A stretch of DNA of 64,000 bases. Source: Streptomyces sp. NBC_01116. Its GTDB lineage: Bacteria > Actinomycetota > Actinomycetes > Streptomycetales > Streptomycetaceae. Under the pieces are notes generated by a model that searched no databases, had not been told where the DNA came from, and was given only the letters and a program-made list of their open reading frames with translations. Below, piece after piece: positions 24,460-33,816 of the stretch. The stretch covers positions 2,232,001-2,296,000 of the forward strand of contig NZ_CP108644.1 in NCBI RefSeq assembly GCF_041435495.1. Reading direction: 5' to 3'. The translations under genes and the position numbers were made by a program. The first letter of the stretch is position 1, and every line of letters starts with the position of its first letter.

Positions 24460-25448
24460 GCGCCGGCGGGCGGCCAGGGATCGCCCCAGGCGACGTCCCT
24501 GGCCGCCCGGTACAGCTCGCCGTGGCGCTTGGTGACCGTGGAGCGGGCCAGTCCGTCGTCACGGGTGCACAGCTCCAGCAGCACCTGGCCCTTGCGGATC
24601 TGCGGCCTGCGGGTGATCCGGGCGGGCGCCGGGGCGGTGGGGAAGCGGGTGGCGGCGACGTAGGCGAACTTCTCGTCCTCGTGGCTCAGCGAGCCGCCCT
24701 TGACCTGCCGGTGCAGCGAGGACCGGCTGACCCGGGCCGAGAAGTGGCACCAGTCGGCCCCGGGGGCGATCGGGCAGGCGTCGCTGTGCGGGCAGGGGGC
24801 CGCGACGCTCAGCCCGGCGTCGGTCAGCCGGTCGCGGGCCTCGATGATCCGGGCGTAGCCGTCGGGGGTGCCGGGCTCCACGATCACCACCGCCTGCCCG
24901 GCCTTCGCCGCCGCGTCGACGAGTTCGGTCCTGGCCCCGGCGGTCAGCTCCTTGAGCACATAGCTGACGGTGATCAGGTCCGCCGGGGCCAGCTCCAGCG
25001 CCGCCCCGATCCGGGCCTTCTCCCAGCGGGCGTCGCGGAGCCCCGGAACGCCGGACGCCTCGGCGAGTTCACGGCCGAGCGCGAGGGCCGGCTCGGCCCA
25101 GTCCAGGACGGTCGTGGCCGGGCCCTCCCAGACCCCGGCCACCGCCCAGCTCGCCGCTCCCGTGCCGCCGCCGACGTCGGTGTGGGTGGCGGGCGTCCAG
25201 TCGGGCGCGGCCCCGGCCAGGGCGTCGAGGGCGGACCGTACGGCTTCGTAGGTGGCGGGCATCCGGTACGCGGCGTACGCGGCGACATCGGCGCGGTCCC
25301 GCAGGATCGGGGCGTCCGTCGGGGTCTCCCCCCGGTAGCTGGCGATCAGCCGGTCGACGGCCTGCGTGGCCTGCTTGGGCGGCAGTCCGTCGAGCAGTCC
25401 GGCCAGCGCCGCGCGCAGGGACTGTGCGGTGGGGAGGGTGACGTTCAC
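24456..25448 (-). CDS. Rsm22-like methyltransferase
   Basis: The 330-residue protein belongs to the Rsm22 family, linked to mitochondrial small-ribosome assembly in eukaryotes. It carries the SAM-binding motif THTDVGGGTGAASWAV near residue 85 and a C-terminal cluster of Cys (CPHSDACP ... DWCHF) which in relatives coordinates a metal centre. It ends with QIRKGQVLLELCTRDDGLARSTVTKRHG. The GTG at 25448 (VNVTLPTAQSL) is the likely start because the sequence before it to 25595 is unlike the family. In bacteria its RNA target is not settled. It is convergent with ddaH, overlapping by 4 bases. Confidence 0.85.
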   Translation of the reverse strand: MNVTLPTAQSLRAALAGLLDGLPPKQATQAVDRLIASYRGETPTDAPILRDRADVAAYAAYRMPATYEAVRSALDALAGAAPDWTPATHTDVGGGTGAASWAVAGVWEGPATTVLDWAEPALALGRELAEASGVPGLRDARWEKARIGAALELAPADLITVSYVLKELTAGARTELVDAAAKAGQAVVIVEPGTPDGYARIIEARDRLTDAGLSVAAPCPHSDACPIAPGADWCHFSARVSRSSLHRQVKGGSLSHEDEKFAYVAATRFPTAPAPARITRRPQIRKGQVLLELCTRDDGLARSTVTKRHGELYRAARDVAWGDPWPPAGA

Positions 25449-25668
25449 CGCCGAATTGTAGGTCGGAGGCGACCCGGCGGACGTATTCCGCTTCCCCGGG
25501 GGTACGGAGAGACGTGCGCGGCGGCACGGGGCCGTGCCGGTTCCGCACCAAGGCTTCACGTAACCGGTACGGAACGGGAATCCGTCGAACTCCACACCGC
25601 TGTCGGCCTGTTGCTACGCTGGCCCGCGCGTGGACGGCACCAGGTCAAGATGGTCCAGCAGGGGAGCC

Positions 25669-26991
25669 ATGAGGCAGAAGATCGTGCGGCTGACGCTCGT
25701 CGGCGGGGTGGTCTTTCTCGCCCTGCTCCTGCTGCTGGCCACCTGTGGCGGCAGCCCCGACGAGGACGACCGGAAGAGCGGCGCGGCCACCGGGACGGCG
25801 AAGCCAGTGCTGCCGAGCGCCGGGCCGGTGACCCGGCTGACCGTTCCGCCGCAGTACACGACGGACCGGGGCTGGGAGATCATCGGCTCCTCCCCCGATG
25901 TCGCCGTCTCCCACGCGACGGGCCTGCTGGCCTATCTGGAGCGGTCGAAGGACAACCGCTACCGCGTGCGCACCGTGGACACGGCCACCGGCGAGCTGGG
26001 CTGGCGGGGCAAGGCCTGGCGGCTGCCGGATCCGCTGCACTACCCGAAGCTCGCCACGGTGGCCAAGGGCGACCGGCAGTTCTTCGTGACCTGGTCCTAC
26101 GGGAAGGTCGGCGACGGGCTGTCGCCGGCGAACACCTTCCTCGCGCTCGATCTGTACGACGTCACGAACGGGAACCGGCAGCGCGTCGAGGTGCCCTGGT
26201 CGGGGGCCCCGAGCGTCCACACGACCGGGCCGGACATCGTGATCAGCGACGGGAAGGCGAACAGCACCCTGATCGACCCGGTCACCGGCGAGGTGTCCGA
26301 ACTGAGCGCGGACAAGCTGAAGTACCCCAAGGGCTGCACGGCCTGCAAGCAGCTCACCGAGGTGCACGGTCAGACCTCCGAGGGCCTGCTGCTGGGCGGA
26401 GCACGGGAGTTCTGGGTGCGCGGCGGCTGGTTCAGCCGGAACGTCGCGCCCAAGGGCGCCGACAAGGGCAGCGGTGTGGTGACGTCGACGACCTCCGACC
26501 AGGTGCTGGCGAAGTGGGCGCCCGCGAAGAAGACCAAGCGGGCGGCGACGCACGAGCTGTGGGCGGTGCACGACGCGGCGACCGGTGAGGTCCTCACCTC
26601 GGTGGAGTGCCACAAGCCCGCCATAAAGCCGGGGCGTTTCCCGCAGGCGGTCCTCTCCCCCTCGGGCGACTATCTGATCGCCGGGAACCTGGCCTTCGAC
26701 CTGGAGGCGAAGCAGGGCCGCTGCTTCGAGGACGAGGGCGGCGCCGCCCATCTGACGCTGGCCACGGTGACGGACGACGGCATCGCGTACGGGGCCGAGA
26801 ACGCGCGCGACGCCTCGGAGGCGCTGTCCGGCGGCGGGTTCCCGGTCTCGATGGACTTCGCCACCTGGAGCACCGAGCGGCTGTCGCGCAACGCGCGGCT
26901 GCCGGGCACGGAGACCACCGGGGTCGGGGTGTTCCGCTGGACCGACCGGCAGGACCGCACGCATCTGATCGGCTACCCGCGGACCGGCTGA
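25669..26991 (+). CDS. Membrane-anchored, propeller-like extracellular protein, unknown function
   Basis: The 440-residue protein begins MRQKIVRLTL with one hydrophobic segment (about 10-27) ending LLATCGG. The Cys resembles a lipobox, but Thr before it makes lipidation uncertain, so a single membrane anchor is an alternative. The outer part has repeats of the type TVDTATGELGWRG, LYDVTNGNRQRVEVPW and AVHDAATGEVLTS, typical of PQQ-like beta-propeller strands, and a few Cys pairs (KGCTACKQL) which may form disulphides. No enzyme motif is visible. The ATG at 25669 has GGGGAG just upstream. It is divergent from the Rsm22-like gene and convergent with the Bcr/CflA exporter. Confidence 0.75.
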   Translation: MRQKIVRLTLVGGVVFLALLLLLATCGGSPDEDDRKSGAATGTAKPVLPSAGPVTRLTVPPQYTTDRGWEIIGSSPDVAVSHATGLLAYLERSKDNRYRVRTVDTATGELGWRGKAWRLPDPLHYPKLATVAKGDRQFFVTWSYGKVGDGLSPANTFLALDLYDVTNGNRQRVEVPWSGAPSVHTTGPDIVISDGKANSTLIDPVTGEVSELSADKLKYPKGCTACKQLTEVHGQTSEGLLLGGAREFWVRGGWFSRNVAPKGADKGSGVVTSTTSDQVLAKWAPAKKTKRAATHELWAVHDAATGEVLTSVECHKPAIKPGRFPQAVLSPSGDYLIAGNLAFDLEAKQGRCFEDEGGAAHLTLATVTDDGIAYGAENARDASEALSGGGFPVSMDFATWSTERLSRNARLPGTETTGVGVFRWTDRQDRTHLIGYPRTG

Positions 26992-27031
26992 TTCCGCGGC
27001 GGGCGCCGGGCGCGCGGCGGGCAGCGGTGGC

Positions 27032-28423
27032 TCAGAGGCCGCCGGCCTCGCGGCCCGCGCGCTGCCAGGGGCGGCACAGGAGCAGGAAGCAGGCCACCGC
27101 CGCCACCGCGCACACCACCTGGACCACGGCCATCGGGACGGCCGTGTCCTCCCCCGCGATGCCGACCAGCGGGGAGGCGACGGCGCCGATGAGGAACGAG
27201 GACGTGCCGAGCAGCGCGGAGGCGGAGCCCGCCGCGTGCTTGGTGCGCATCAGGGCCTGGGCGTTGGTGTTCGGCATCGCGAGGCCCATCGCCGACATCA
27301 GCACGAAGAGCCCGGCGGCGACCGGTACGAGGCCGACCTCGCCGAAGACGCCGGACGTCATGAGCAGCAGAGCGACGGCGGCCAGCACGATCACGGCGAG
27401 GCCGAAGCCGAGGACCTTGTCGAGGCTGATCCGGCCGACGAGCAGTTTGCCGTTGATCTGCCCGACGGTGATCAGGCCGATCGAGTTGATCCCGAAGAGG
27501 AGGCTGAAGGTCTGGGGCGAGGCCCCGTAGATCTCCTGTACGACGAACGGGGAGGCGGCGATGTACGCGAACAGGACGGCGAAGGCGAGTCCGCCCGCGA
27601 CCATGTAGCCGGTGAAGACCCGGTCGGCGAGCAGCCCGCGCATGGTGCGCAGGGCGTCGGCGACCCCGCCGGTGTGGCGGTCGGCGGGCGGCAGCGTCTC
27701 GTGCAGCCATTTCCAGACGACCAGGGTGAGCACGATGCCGACGGCGGTCAGCACGACGAAGATGCCCCGCCAGTCGGTGATCCGCAGGACCTGCCCGCCG
27801 ATCACCGGGGCGATGACCGGGGCCACGCCGGAGATCAGCATCAGCGTGGAGAAGAACCGGGCCATCTCCACGCCGTCGTAGAGGTCGCGCACCACGGCCC
27901 GCGCGATGACGATGCCGGCCGCGCCCGCGAGCCCCTGGAGGAGGCGGAAGCCGATGAGGAGTTCGGCGGTGGGGGCCAGGGCGCAGATGGCGGTGGCGAG
28001 GACGTAGACGACCATGCCGAGGAGCAGCGGCTTGCGGCGGCCCCAGCGGTCGCTCATGGGTCCGACGACGAGCTGGCCGAGGGCCATTCCGGCCAGGCAC
28101 GCGGTCAGGGTGAGCTGGATGGTGGCGGCGGGGGCGCTCAGGGAGTCGGTGACCGCGGGGAGCGCGGGGAGGTACATGTCCATGGACAGCGGCGGCAGCG
28201 CGGTGAGTCCGCCGAGGACCATGGTGACCAGGAGGCCGGTGCGCCGGGCGGTCCTCGCCGCCGGGCCGGGAAGGCCGGCGGGGGCGGTGACCTGCGGGGC
28301 TGCCGGGTCGACGGAGAGGGCGCCCGCGTCCCCGTGCGGGATCTGCCGGTCGTCGGCCCCGGTCCCGGTCCCGGTGGTGGGTATGTGTGCCCGCTGGGCC
28401 CGGCTGCCGCCGCTGTCCGGCAT
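27032..28423 (-). CDS. Bcr/CflA family drug exporter (MFS, DHA1)
   Basis: The 463-residue 12-helix transporter is of the Bcr/CflA type, which expels drugs such as bicyclomycin or chloramphenicol, or metabolites. A disordered N-terminal region of about 65 residues precedes helix 1. Family motifs are LSMDMYLPALP, QLVVGPMSDRWGRRKPLL (motif A), GFRLLQGLAGAAGIVIARAVVRDLYDG and SGVAPVIAPVIGGQVL (motif C). The ATG at 28423 with GGAG 6 bases upstream is preferred; a GTG at 28435 would add four residues. It is divergent from the oxidoreductase gene, with about 90 bases between starts. Confidence 0.92.
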   Translation of the reverse strand: MPDSGGSRAQRAHIPTTGTGTGADDRQIPHGDAGALSVDPAAPQVTAPAGLPGPAARTARRTGLLVTMVLGGLTALPPLSMDMYLPALPAVTDSLSAPAATIQLTLTACLAGMALGQLVVGPMSDRWGRRKPLLLGMVVYVLATAICALAPTAELLIGFRLLQGLAGAAGIVIARAVVRDLYDGVEMARFFSTLMLISGVAPVIAPVIGGQVLRITDWRGIFVVLTAVGIVLTLVVWKWLHETLPPADRHTGGVADALRTMRGLLADRVFTGYMVAGGLAFAVLFAYIAASPFVVQEIYGASPQTFSLLFGINSIGLITVGQINGKLLVGRISLDKVLGFGLAVIVLAAVALLLMTSGVFGEVGLVPVAAGLFVLMSAMGLAMPNTNAQALMRTKHAAGSASALLGTSSFLIGAVASPLVGIAGEDTAVPMAVVQVVCAVAAVACFLLLCRPWQRAGREAGGL

Positions 28424-28512
28424 TCTCTTCTCCACATCGTTGAATCCGCATCTATGCTCTCAGCTCGGCCGGAGTGGTCGATACCTTTTTCGGGCGGACT
28501 GGGGTGGCGGGC

Positions 28513-29511
28513 ATGGGTGGGACGGTGCGCTGGGGTGTTCTGGCGACGGGCGGCATAGCCGCGCGGTTCACGGCGGACGTGCAGGCGCTCCCCGACGCCG
28601 AGGTGGTGGCGGTGGCCTCGCGCACGGAGGCCTCGGCGCGGGAGTTCGCCGAGCGGCACGGGATCGGGCGGGCCTACGGCAGCTGGGCGGAGCTGGTCGC
28701 CGACGACGAGGTGGACGTGGTGTACGTGGCCACCCCGCACTCGGCGCACCACGCGGCGGCCGGGCTGGCGCTGCGGGCCGGAAAGCACGTGCTGTGCGAG
28801 AAGGCGTTCACGCTGAACAGCCGGGAGGCAGAGGAGCTGGTGGCGCTGGCCCGGGACCGCGGCCTCTTCCTGATGGAGGCCATGTGGACCTATCTCAACC
28901 CGGTGGTCCGCCGGCTCACGGAGCTGGTCCGGGACGGGGCGATCGGCGAGATCCGTACCGTACAGGCTGATTTCGGCTTCGCGGGCGACTTCGCTCCCGG
29001 GCACCGGCTGCGCGATCCGGAGCTGGGCGGCGGGGCGCTGCTGGACCTCGGGGTCTACCCGGTGTCGTTCGCACACCTGCTGCTGGGCGAGCCGGACCGG
29101 GTGGCGGCCGACGCGCTGCTGTCCCCGGAGGGCGTCGACCTGAACACGGGGATGCTGCTCGGCTGGGACTCCGGCGCGAACGCGCTGCTCTCGTGCTCGA
29201 TCGTCGGCCACCACCCGACGGCGGCCACCGTCATCGGCACGGCCGGGCGGATCGACATCCCGCGCGACTTCTTCCACCCGGACCACTTCGTCCTGCGGCG
29301 GGCGGGCGCGGAGCCGGAGACGATCGCCTCGGGACCGGGGCCGCGCGGGCTCTCGGGCATGCAGTACGAGGCCGTCGAGGTGGCCCGGGCGGTGCGTGCC
29401 GGCGAACTGGAGTCCCCGCTCGTCCCGCTGGAGGGTTCGCTGGCGGTGATGCGGACGCTCGACGCGGTACGGGACCGCGTGGGCGTCCGCTATCCGGCGG
29501 ACACCCCCTGA
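28513..29511 (+). CDS. Gfo/Idh/MocA family oxidoreductase
   Basis: The 332-residue NAD(P)-dependent dehydrogenase has a Rossmann N-terminus (VRWGVLATGGIAARFTADV), the dinucleotide-binding CEKAFTLN motif (EKP is commoner) near residue 95 and the C-terminal alpha/beta domain with GHRLRDPELGGGALLDLGVYPVSFAHLLLG. Relatives act on sugars, inositols or trans-dihydrodiols. The ATG at 28513 (MGGTVRWG) is chosen; an in-frame GTG-type codon at 28474 would add an unlikely 13-residue tail. It is divergent from the Bcr exporter and not in an obvious operon. Substrate unknown. Confidence 0.88.
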   Translation: MGGTVRWGVLATGGIAARFTADVQALPDAEVVAVASRTEASAREFAERHGIGRAYGSWAELVADDEVDVVYVATPHSAHHAAAGLALRAGKHVLCEKAFTLNSREAEELVALARDRGLFLMEAMWTYLNPVVRRLTELVRDGAIGEIRTVQADFGFAGDFAPGHRLRDPELGGGALLDLGVYPVSFAHLLLGEPDRVAADALLSPEGVDLNTGMLLGWDSGANALLSCSIVGHHPTAATVIGTAGRIDIPRDFFHPDHFVLRRAGAEPETIASGPGPRGLSGMQYEAVEVARAVRAGELESPLVPLEGSLAVMRTLDAVRDRVGVRYPADTP

Positions 29512-29553
29512 GGACGGCCCCAGCGCCTGAGACTGTCCCCACCCCCTGAGGCT
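29500..29553. repeat. Short direct repeats after the oxidoreductase stop
   Basis: CCCCTGAGG and CCTGAGRCTGTCCC recur three times within about 50 bases starting at the stop codon. They look like slippage-derived repeats and have no visible stem. No function is evident. Confidence 0.4.
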
Positions 29554-29629
29554 GTCCCGCGCTGCCGCGGGCCGGGGGCGTCACGGCACGGCCCGGCAGC
29601 CCACGACCCCGAAGCCAGGTGAAGGCGTT

Positions 29630-30877
29630 ATGCCTGTTTTATCCAAACTGCTCGATATCAGGCCGCTGCGGTCGAGTCCCGCTTTCCGCTGGTTCTGGCT
29701 GGGCAGCACTCTTTCCGTATTCGGCAGCCAATTGACCGTGGTCGCCGTGTACTACCAGGTGTGGGAGACCTCGGGGAGCGGGATCGCGGTGGGCGCCGTC
29801 GGACTCGCCCAGGCGGTTCCGATGATCCTCGGCGGGCTCGTCGGTGGCACGCTGGCGGATTCGATGGACCGCAGGAGGCTCGTACTCCTGACCTCGTGCG
29901 GCCAGGCCGTCGCCGCCGCGCTGCTGGTGGTCCAGGCGGTCGCACATCCCGGCCGGCTGTGGCCCGTGCTGGCCGCGGTGGCGATCCAGGCGGCCTGCGC
30001 CGGGGTGGGCGCCCCGGCCCGGCGTACGTTCGTCGCCCGGCTGCTGGACAGCGACCAGGTGGCCGCGGGGGTCGCCCTCAACCACTTCGGCTTCCAGGTG
30101 GCGATGCTCGTCGGTCCCGTGGCCGGCGGATTCGTCGTCGCCATCGCGGGGGTGCAGGGCTGCTATCTGCTGGACATGGTGACGTTCGGCGCCGTGCTGA
30201 TCGGCGCCCGGCAGTTGCCGCGGCTCGCGCCTCCGGGGTCCTCCGAGCGGCCCGGGCTCCGTTCGATGTGGGCCGGCTGGCAGTTCATCGCGCAGCATCG
30301 GGCGCTCACCGGAGCCTTTCTGTCCGAGGTCTTCTCCACGGTGACCGCCATGCCGATCGCCCTGTTCCCGATGATCAACGCCGAGCGTTTCGGCGGGAAT
30401 CCGGAGAACCTCGGCCTGTTCTTCTCGGCGTTCGCCATCGGAGGGGTGCTCGCCGGGGCACTGTCCGGAGCCGTCGTGCGCTCCGAGCGGGCGGGCGCCA
30501 TCATGCTGCTCGCCTCGGTCACGTGGGGGGCGGCGCTGACCGGGTTCGGGCTGTCCCACCACCTGTGGCTCGTTCTGGGATTCCTGGCGGTCGCGGGTGC
30601 GGCGGACACGATCTCGGTCATCTGCCGCGGAGCGATCGTCCAGGTGGCCACTCCCGACGCGTACCGGGGGCGGGTCAGTTCGGTCGAGCACGTTCTCGGC
30701 GCGGCGGGACCGGAGATCGGCAATTTCCGCGCCGGCGTGGTGGCGAGTGCCACATCGACCTCCCTGTCCGCGATTTCCGGAGGCGTGTCCTGTGTGGTGC
30801 TCCTGATCGCGCTCGCGATCATGAATCCGCGCGTTCGCCGGTTCCGCGTCCCGGTGTCGAAGAATCCCGCGGCCTGA
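29630..30877 (+). CDS. MFS exporter, EntS-like (MFS_3 type), second copy
   Basis: The 415-residue transporter is a paralogue of the protein encoded at 9535-10866. It has about 12 membrane segments, motif A LADSMDRRRLVLL near residue 80, and the group motif YRGRVSSVEHVLGAAGPEIGNF near residue 345. The start ATG at 29630 is preceded by AGGTGAAGG. The first 20 codons use more A/T (for example ATATCA, AAACTG) than neighbouring genes, which may reflect translation initiation or transfer. EntS-like proteins export siderophores; no siderophore genes lie beside it. Confidence 0.88.
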   Translation: MPVLSKLLDIRPLRSSPAFRWFWLGSTLSVFGSQLTVVAVYYQVWETSGSGIAVGAVGLAQAVPMILGGLVGGTLADSMDRRRLVLLTSCGQAVAAALLVVQAVAHPGRLWPVLAAVAIQAACAGVGAPARRTFVARLLDSDQVAAGVALNHFGFQVAMLVGPVAGGFVVAIAGVQGCYLLDMVTFGAVLIGARQLPRLAPPGSSERPGLRSMWAGWQFIAQHRALTGAFLSEVFSTVTAMPIALFPMINAERFGGNPENLGLFFSAFAIGGVLAGALSGAVVRSERAGAIMLLASVTWGAALTGFGLSHHLWLVLGFLAVAGAADTISVICRGAIVQVATPDAYRGRVSSVEHVLGAAGPEIGNFRAGVVASATSTSLSAISGGVSCVVLLIALAIMNPRVRRFRVPVSKNPAA

Positions 30878-31041
30878 CGGCCCCGGCCCCGTCCCGCTAC
30901 CGGGCCACCGCCCGCCGTCGCCCGCGCCTCTCGTTCGGACCACGCCGGGCTCGGGAGGGCCCGCGAGCGCCCTCCGGCCCGGACCCGGCCCCGACCCGGC
31001 CCAATCCGGCCCGATCCGAACGAAGGGCGCCTCGCCTCGGC

Positions 31042-32709
31042 CTACGCGGGCGTGAGCCCCGGGTTCCCGGCCTCGGTGACGAAGGAGGCCGCCGTGGTGA
31101 GGGGCGCGCCGGGGGTCGTGACGGCCGCCACCGTACGGAAGTCGGCGCGGGCCTCCTTCGTTCCGAGGGTGACGAGCGCGTAGCCGCGCCGCCCGTTGTA
31201 GTGCTTCAGGTGCGGGTTGGCGCGGGTCTGGTTCTCCCAGTTGGCGGGCCGGTCCGCGCCGTCCTTGCCGCTGCTGACGGACGTGGTGACGATCTCCGTG
31301 CCGATGGTGCGCGAGGCGGGGTCGTCGAAGTCCTTCTTCAGGTCGAAGGCGTAGGAGACGTGGACGTCGCCGGTGAGGACCATGAGGTTCTCCACCCCGG
31401 CGGCCTCGGCCCCGGCGAGCACCCGCTGCCGGGAGGCGGGGTAGCCGTCCCAGGAGTCCATGGACAGCTTGAAGGCGTCGGTGGGCACATCGCGCCGCTG
31501 CGCGAAGGTCACCTGCTGCGGGACGACGTTCCAGGTGGCGTTCGAGGCCCGCCAGCCGTCGGTCAGCCAGCGTTCCTGGGCGGCCCCGGTCATGGTGCGC
31601 GCGGGGTCCTCGGACTCGGGTCCGGGGGTGCGCCAGCCGTCGCCGTACGCCTGGTCGCTGCGGTACTGGCGGGTGTCGAGGATGTCGAACTGGGCGAGCC
31701 GACCGAACTTCAGCCGGCGGTAGAGCCGCATGTCGGGCCCGGTGGGGCGCTGCGGGGTGCGCAGCGGCTGGTTCTCCCAGTACGCGCGGTACGCGGCGGC
31801 CCGGCGCAGCAGGAACTCCTCGGGCGGCACGTCGTTCTCGGGAGTGCCGCCCGCGTAGTTGTTCTCGGTCTCGTGGTCGTCCCAGGTGACGACGAAGGGG
31901 TGGGCGGCGTGGGCGGCGCGCAGGTCCGGGTCGGACTTGTAGAGGGCGTAGCGCAGCCGGTAGTCCTCCAGGGTGACCGTCTCGCGGTTGTAGTGCGCGG
32001 GGAGTCTGCGGTCGGTGTAGTTGCGGGCCCCGCCCGTGGCGGTGACGGCGTACTCGTAGAGGTAGTCACCGAGGTGGAGGACGACGTCGACGTCCTCGGC
32101 GGCGAGGTGGCGGTGGGCGGTGAAGTAGCCGTCGTGGTACGCCTGGCAGGAGACGGCGGCCAGGGTCAGGGAGCTGTTGCGGGCTCCGGGGGCCGGGGCG
32201 GTGCGGGTGCGGCCGACCGGGCTGGTCCAGCTGCCGGTGCGGAAGCGGTAGTAGTAGACCCGTCCGGAGTCGAGGCCCTGGACCTCGGCGCGGACGCTGT
32301 GGGCGAACTCGGGGTGCGCGGTGGCCGATCCGCGCCGCTCGACGCGGCGGAAGCGCTCGTCGCGGGCCACCTCCCAACGCACCTCCACCCGGCCGCGCGG
32401 CAGTCCCCCGCCCGGCTCGTAGGGGCGGGGTGCGAGCCGGGTCCAGATGAGGACGGACGCCGGGTGCGGGTCGCCGGAGGCGACGCCGAGGGTGAACGGG
32501 TCCTCGGTGATCCGGCGGGCGTCGAATTCCGCGGCGCTCGCCGTGCCGGCGGCGGGCAGGTTCACGGCGAAGGCGAGCGCGGCGGCGGCTCCGGTGACGG
32601 TCAGGAAGCGTCTGCGTCCCACGCCCGGTTCGAGCAGCCCTGCGGCGGCGCGGAGCTCGGCCGCCCGTGTGTTCTGATCGGGCGTCATGATGGTCTGTGC
32701 GGCTGTCAT
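31042..32709 (-). CDS. phoD: Alkaline phosphatase D, Tat-exported
   Basis: PhoD is a secreted metal-dependent phosphodiesterase/phosphatase used to gain phosphate outside the cell. The 555-residue protein carries a twin-arginine signal (GRRRFLTVTGAAAALAFAV, cleavage near residue 60). A PhoD N-terminal beta domain follows (FTLGVASGDPHPASVLIWTRLAP) and then the metallophosphatase core with AVSCQAY, DVVLHLGDYLYEY, FVVTWDDHETENNY and LTGDVHVSY. These give the Asp, Cys and His ligands seen in PhoD. The start ATG at 32709 has AGGAGG 5 bases upstream; an in-frame codon at 32811 would move the Tat motif too far in. PhoP control is expected for the family, but I could not identify a clear PHO box. Confidence 0.93.
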   Translation of the reverse strand: MTAAQTIMTPDQNTRAAELRAAAGLLEPGVGRRRFLTVTGAAAALAFAVNLPAAGTASAAEFDARRITEDPFTLGVASGDPHPASVLIWTRLAPRPYEPGGGLPRGRVEVRWEVARDERFRRVERRGSATAHPEFAHSVRAEVQGLDSGRVYYYRFRTGSWTSPVGRTRTAPAPGARNSSLTLAAVSCQAYHDGYFTAHRHLAAEDVDVVLHLGDYLYEYAVTATGGARNYTDRRLPAHYNRETVTLEDYRLRYALYKSDPDLRAAHAAHPFVVTWDDHETENNYAGGTPENDVPPEEFLLRRAAAYRAYWENQPLRTPQRPTGPDMRLYRRLKFGRLAQFDILDTRQYRSDQAYGDGWRTPGPESEDPARTMTGAAQERWLTDGWRASNATWNVVPQQVTFAQRRDVPTDAFKLSMDSWDGYPASRQRVLAGAEAAGVENLMVLTGDVHVSYAFDLKKDFDDPASRTIGTEIVTTSVSSGKDGADRPANWENQTRANPHLKHYNGRRGYALVTLGTKEARADFRTVAAVTTPGAPLTTAASFVTEAGNPGLTPA

Positions 32710-32853
32710 ATGCCCCTCCTCAGCCCGGATGCTGTCTGGCTCCATGGCAGCCGCACGTGACGACGCACCGTTGTCGCGTGCACAACATCCGCATGGCGGG
32801 TCGATGAGCACCGCGTGCCCCGTGCACCGATCCGTCCCGTACGCTGCCGGGCC

Positions 32854-33618
32854 ATGAACACTGAGCAGACCGACCGGAAAGTCGCCGTCGTCACGGGGGC
32901 GGGATCAGGGATCGGGCGGGCCGTCGCGCTCGCCCTCGCGAGCGCGGGCTGGTCGCTCGCGCTCGCCGGGCGGCGGGCCGAGCCGCTGGCGGAGACAGCG
33001 GCCGCCGCCGGGGACACCGAGGCGCTGTGCGTCACCACGGACGTGGCCGACGCCGACGAGGTCGGCGCGCTCTTCACCGCCGTACGGGAGCGGTTCGGCC
33101 GGTTGGACCTCCTGTTCAACAACGCGGGCACGTTCGGCCCCGGCGGCGTGCCGCTGGAGGACCTGGCCGTCGAGGACTGGCGGGCGGTCGTCGACGTGAA
33201 CCTGACGGGCGCGTTCCTGTGCGCGCAGGCGGCGTACCGGCTGATGAAGGAGCAGGACCCGCAGGGCGGCCGGATCATCAACAACGGCTCGATCTCCGCC
33301 CACGCGCCGCGCCCGCACTCGATCGCGTACACCGCGACGAAGCACGCGATGACCGGGCTGACGAAGTCGCTGTCGCTGGACGGCCGCCCCTACCGGATCG
33401 CCTGCGGGCAGATCGACATCGGCAACGCGGCGACCGAGATGACCGAGCGGATGTCGACCGGGATCCTCCAGGCCAACGGGGAGACGGCGGCGGAGCCGGT
33501 GATGGCGGCGGCCGACGTGGCGCGGACGGTGGTGCACATGGCGGAGCTGCCGCTGGAGGCGAACGTGCAGTTCGCCACGGTCCTGGCGACGAACATGCCG
33601 TACGTCGGACGAGGCTGA
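32854..33618 (+). CDS. Short-chain dehydrogenase/reductase
   Basis: The 254-residue classical SDR has the cofactor motif [17 protein letters not shown] (about residue 8), NNAGTFG near residue 90, the Ser of NGSISAHAP and the catalytic YTATK near residue 163. The pattern after strand 2 (AGRRAEPL) suggests NADP(H) rather than NAD(H). The ATG at 32854 ([13 protein letters not shown]) is favoured over 32815. It is divergent from phoD, with a gap of about 145 bases. The substrate is unknown. Confidence 0.88.
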   Translation: MNTEQTDRKVAVVTGAGSGIGRAVALALASAGWSLALAGRRAEPLAETAAAAGDTEALCVTTDVADADEVGALFTAVRERFGRLDLLFNNAGTFGPGGVPLEDLAVEDWRAVVDVNLTGAFLCAQAAYRLMKEQDPQGGRIINNGSISAHAPRPHSIAYTATKHAMTGLTKSLSLDGRPYRIACGQIDIGNAATEMTERMSTGILQANGETAAEPVMAAADVARTVVHMAELPLEANVQFATVLATNMPYVGRG

Positions 33619-33624
33619 GGCTGA

Positions 33625-33672
33625 GTGCGAGACCGAGTGCGAGGTCGGGTGCGAGGTCGGGTGCGAGGTCGG
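33625..33672. repeat. Minisatellite of 12-base units after the SDR stop
   Basis: Three perfect copies of GTGCGAGGTCGG (33637-33672) are preceded by one degenerate copy (GTGCGAGACCGA). The array begins 7 bases after the SDR stop, so it lies in the 3' untranslated part. It is a short direct tandem array without spacers or symmetry, so probably slippage-derived. Confidence 0.75.
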
Positions 33673-33816
33673 GTCAGGATCTGATCAGATTCGCTCGAAC
33701 TGGCCATTGAATGGCCGAATTTGCGGATTTCCCCCCATCCGGCCGAGCAAGCGCGTGCTGACCGTATGATCGCATGCTGTTACGTCTTCACCAGATCGAC
33801 ACAGAAGGAACACCAC

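Noticed and set aside
29761..32760. Plus-strand reading frame of 999 codons
   Set aside because: It overlaps the MFS gene in another frame and PhoD on the opposite strand. Both of those are well supported.
33625..33672. Direct repeats resembling a CRISPR array
   Set aside because: The units are only 12 bases and directly joined, with no spacers, so this is a minisatellite.
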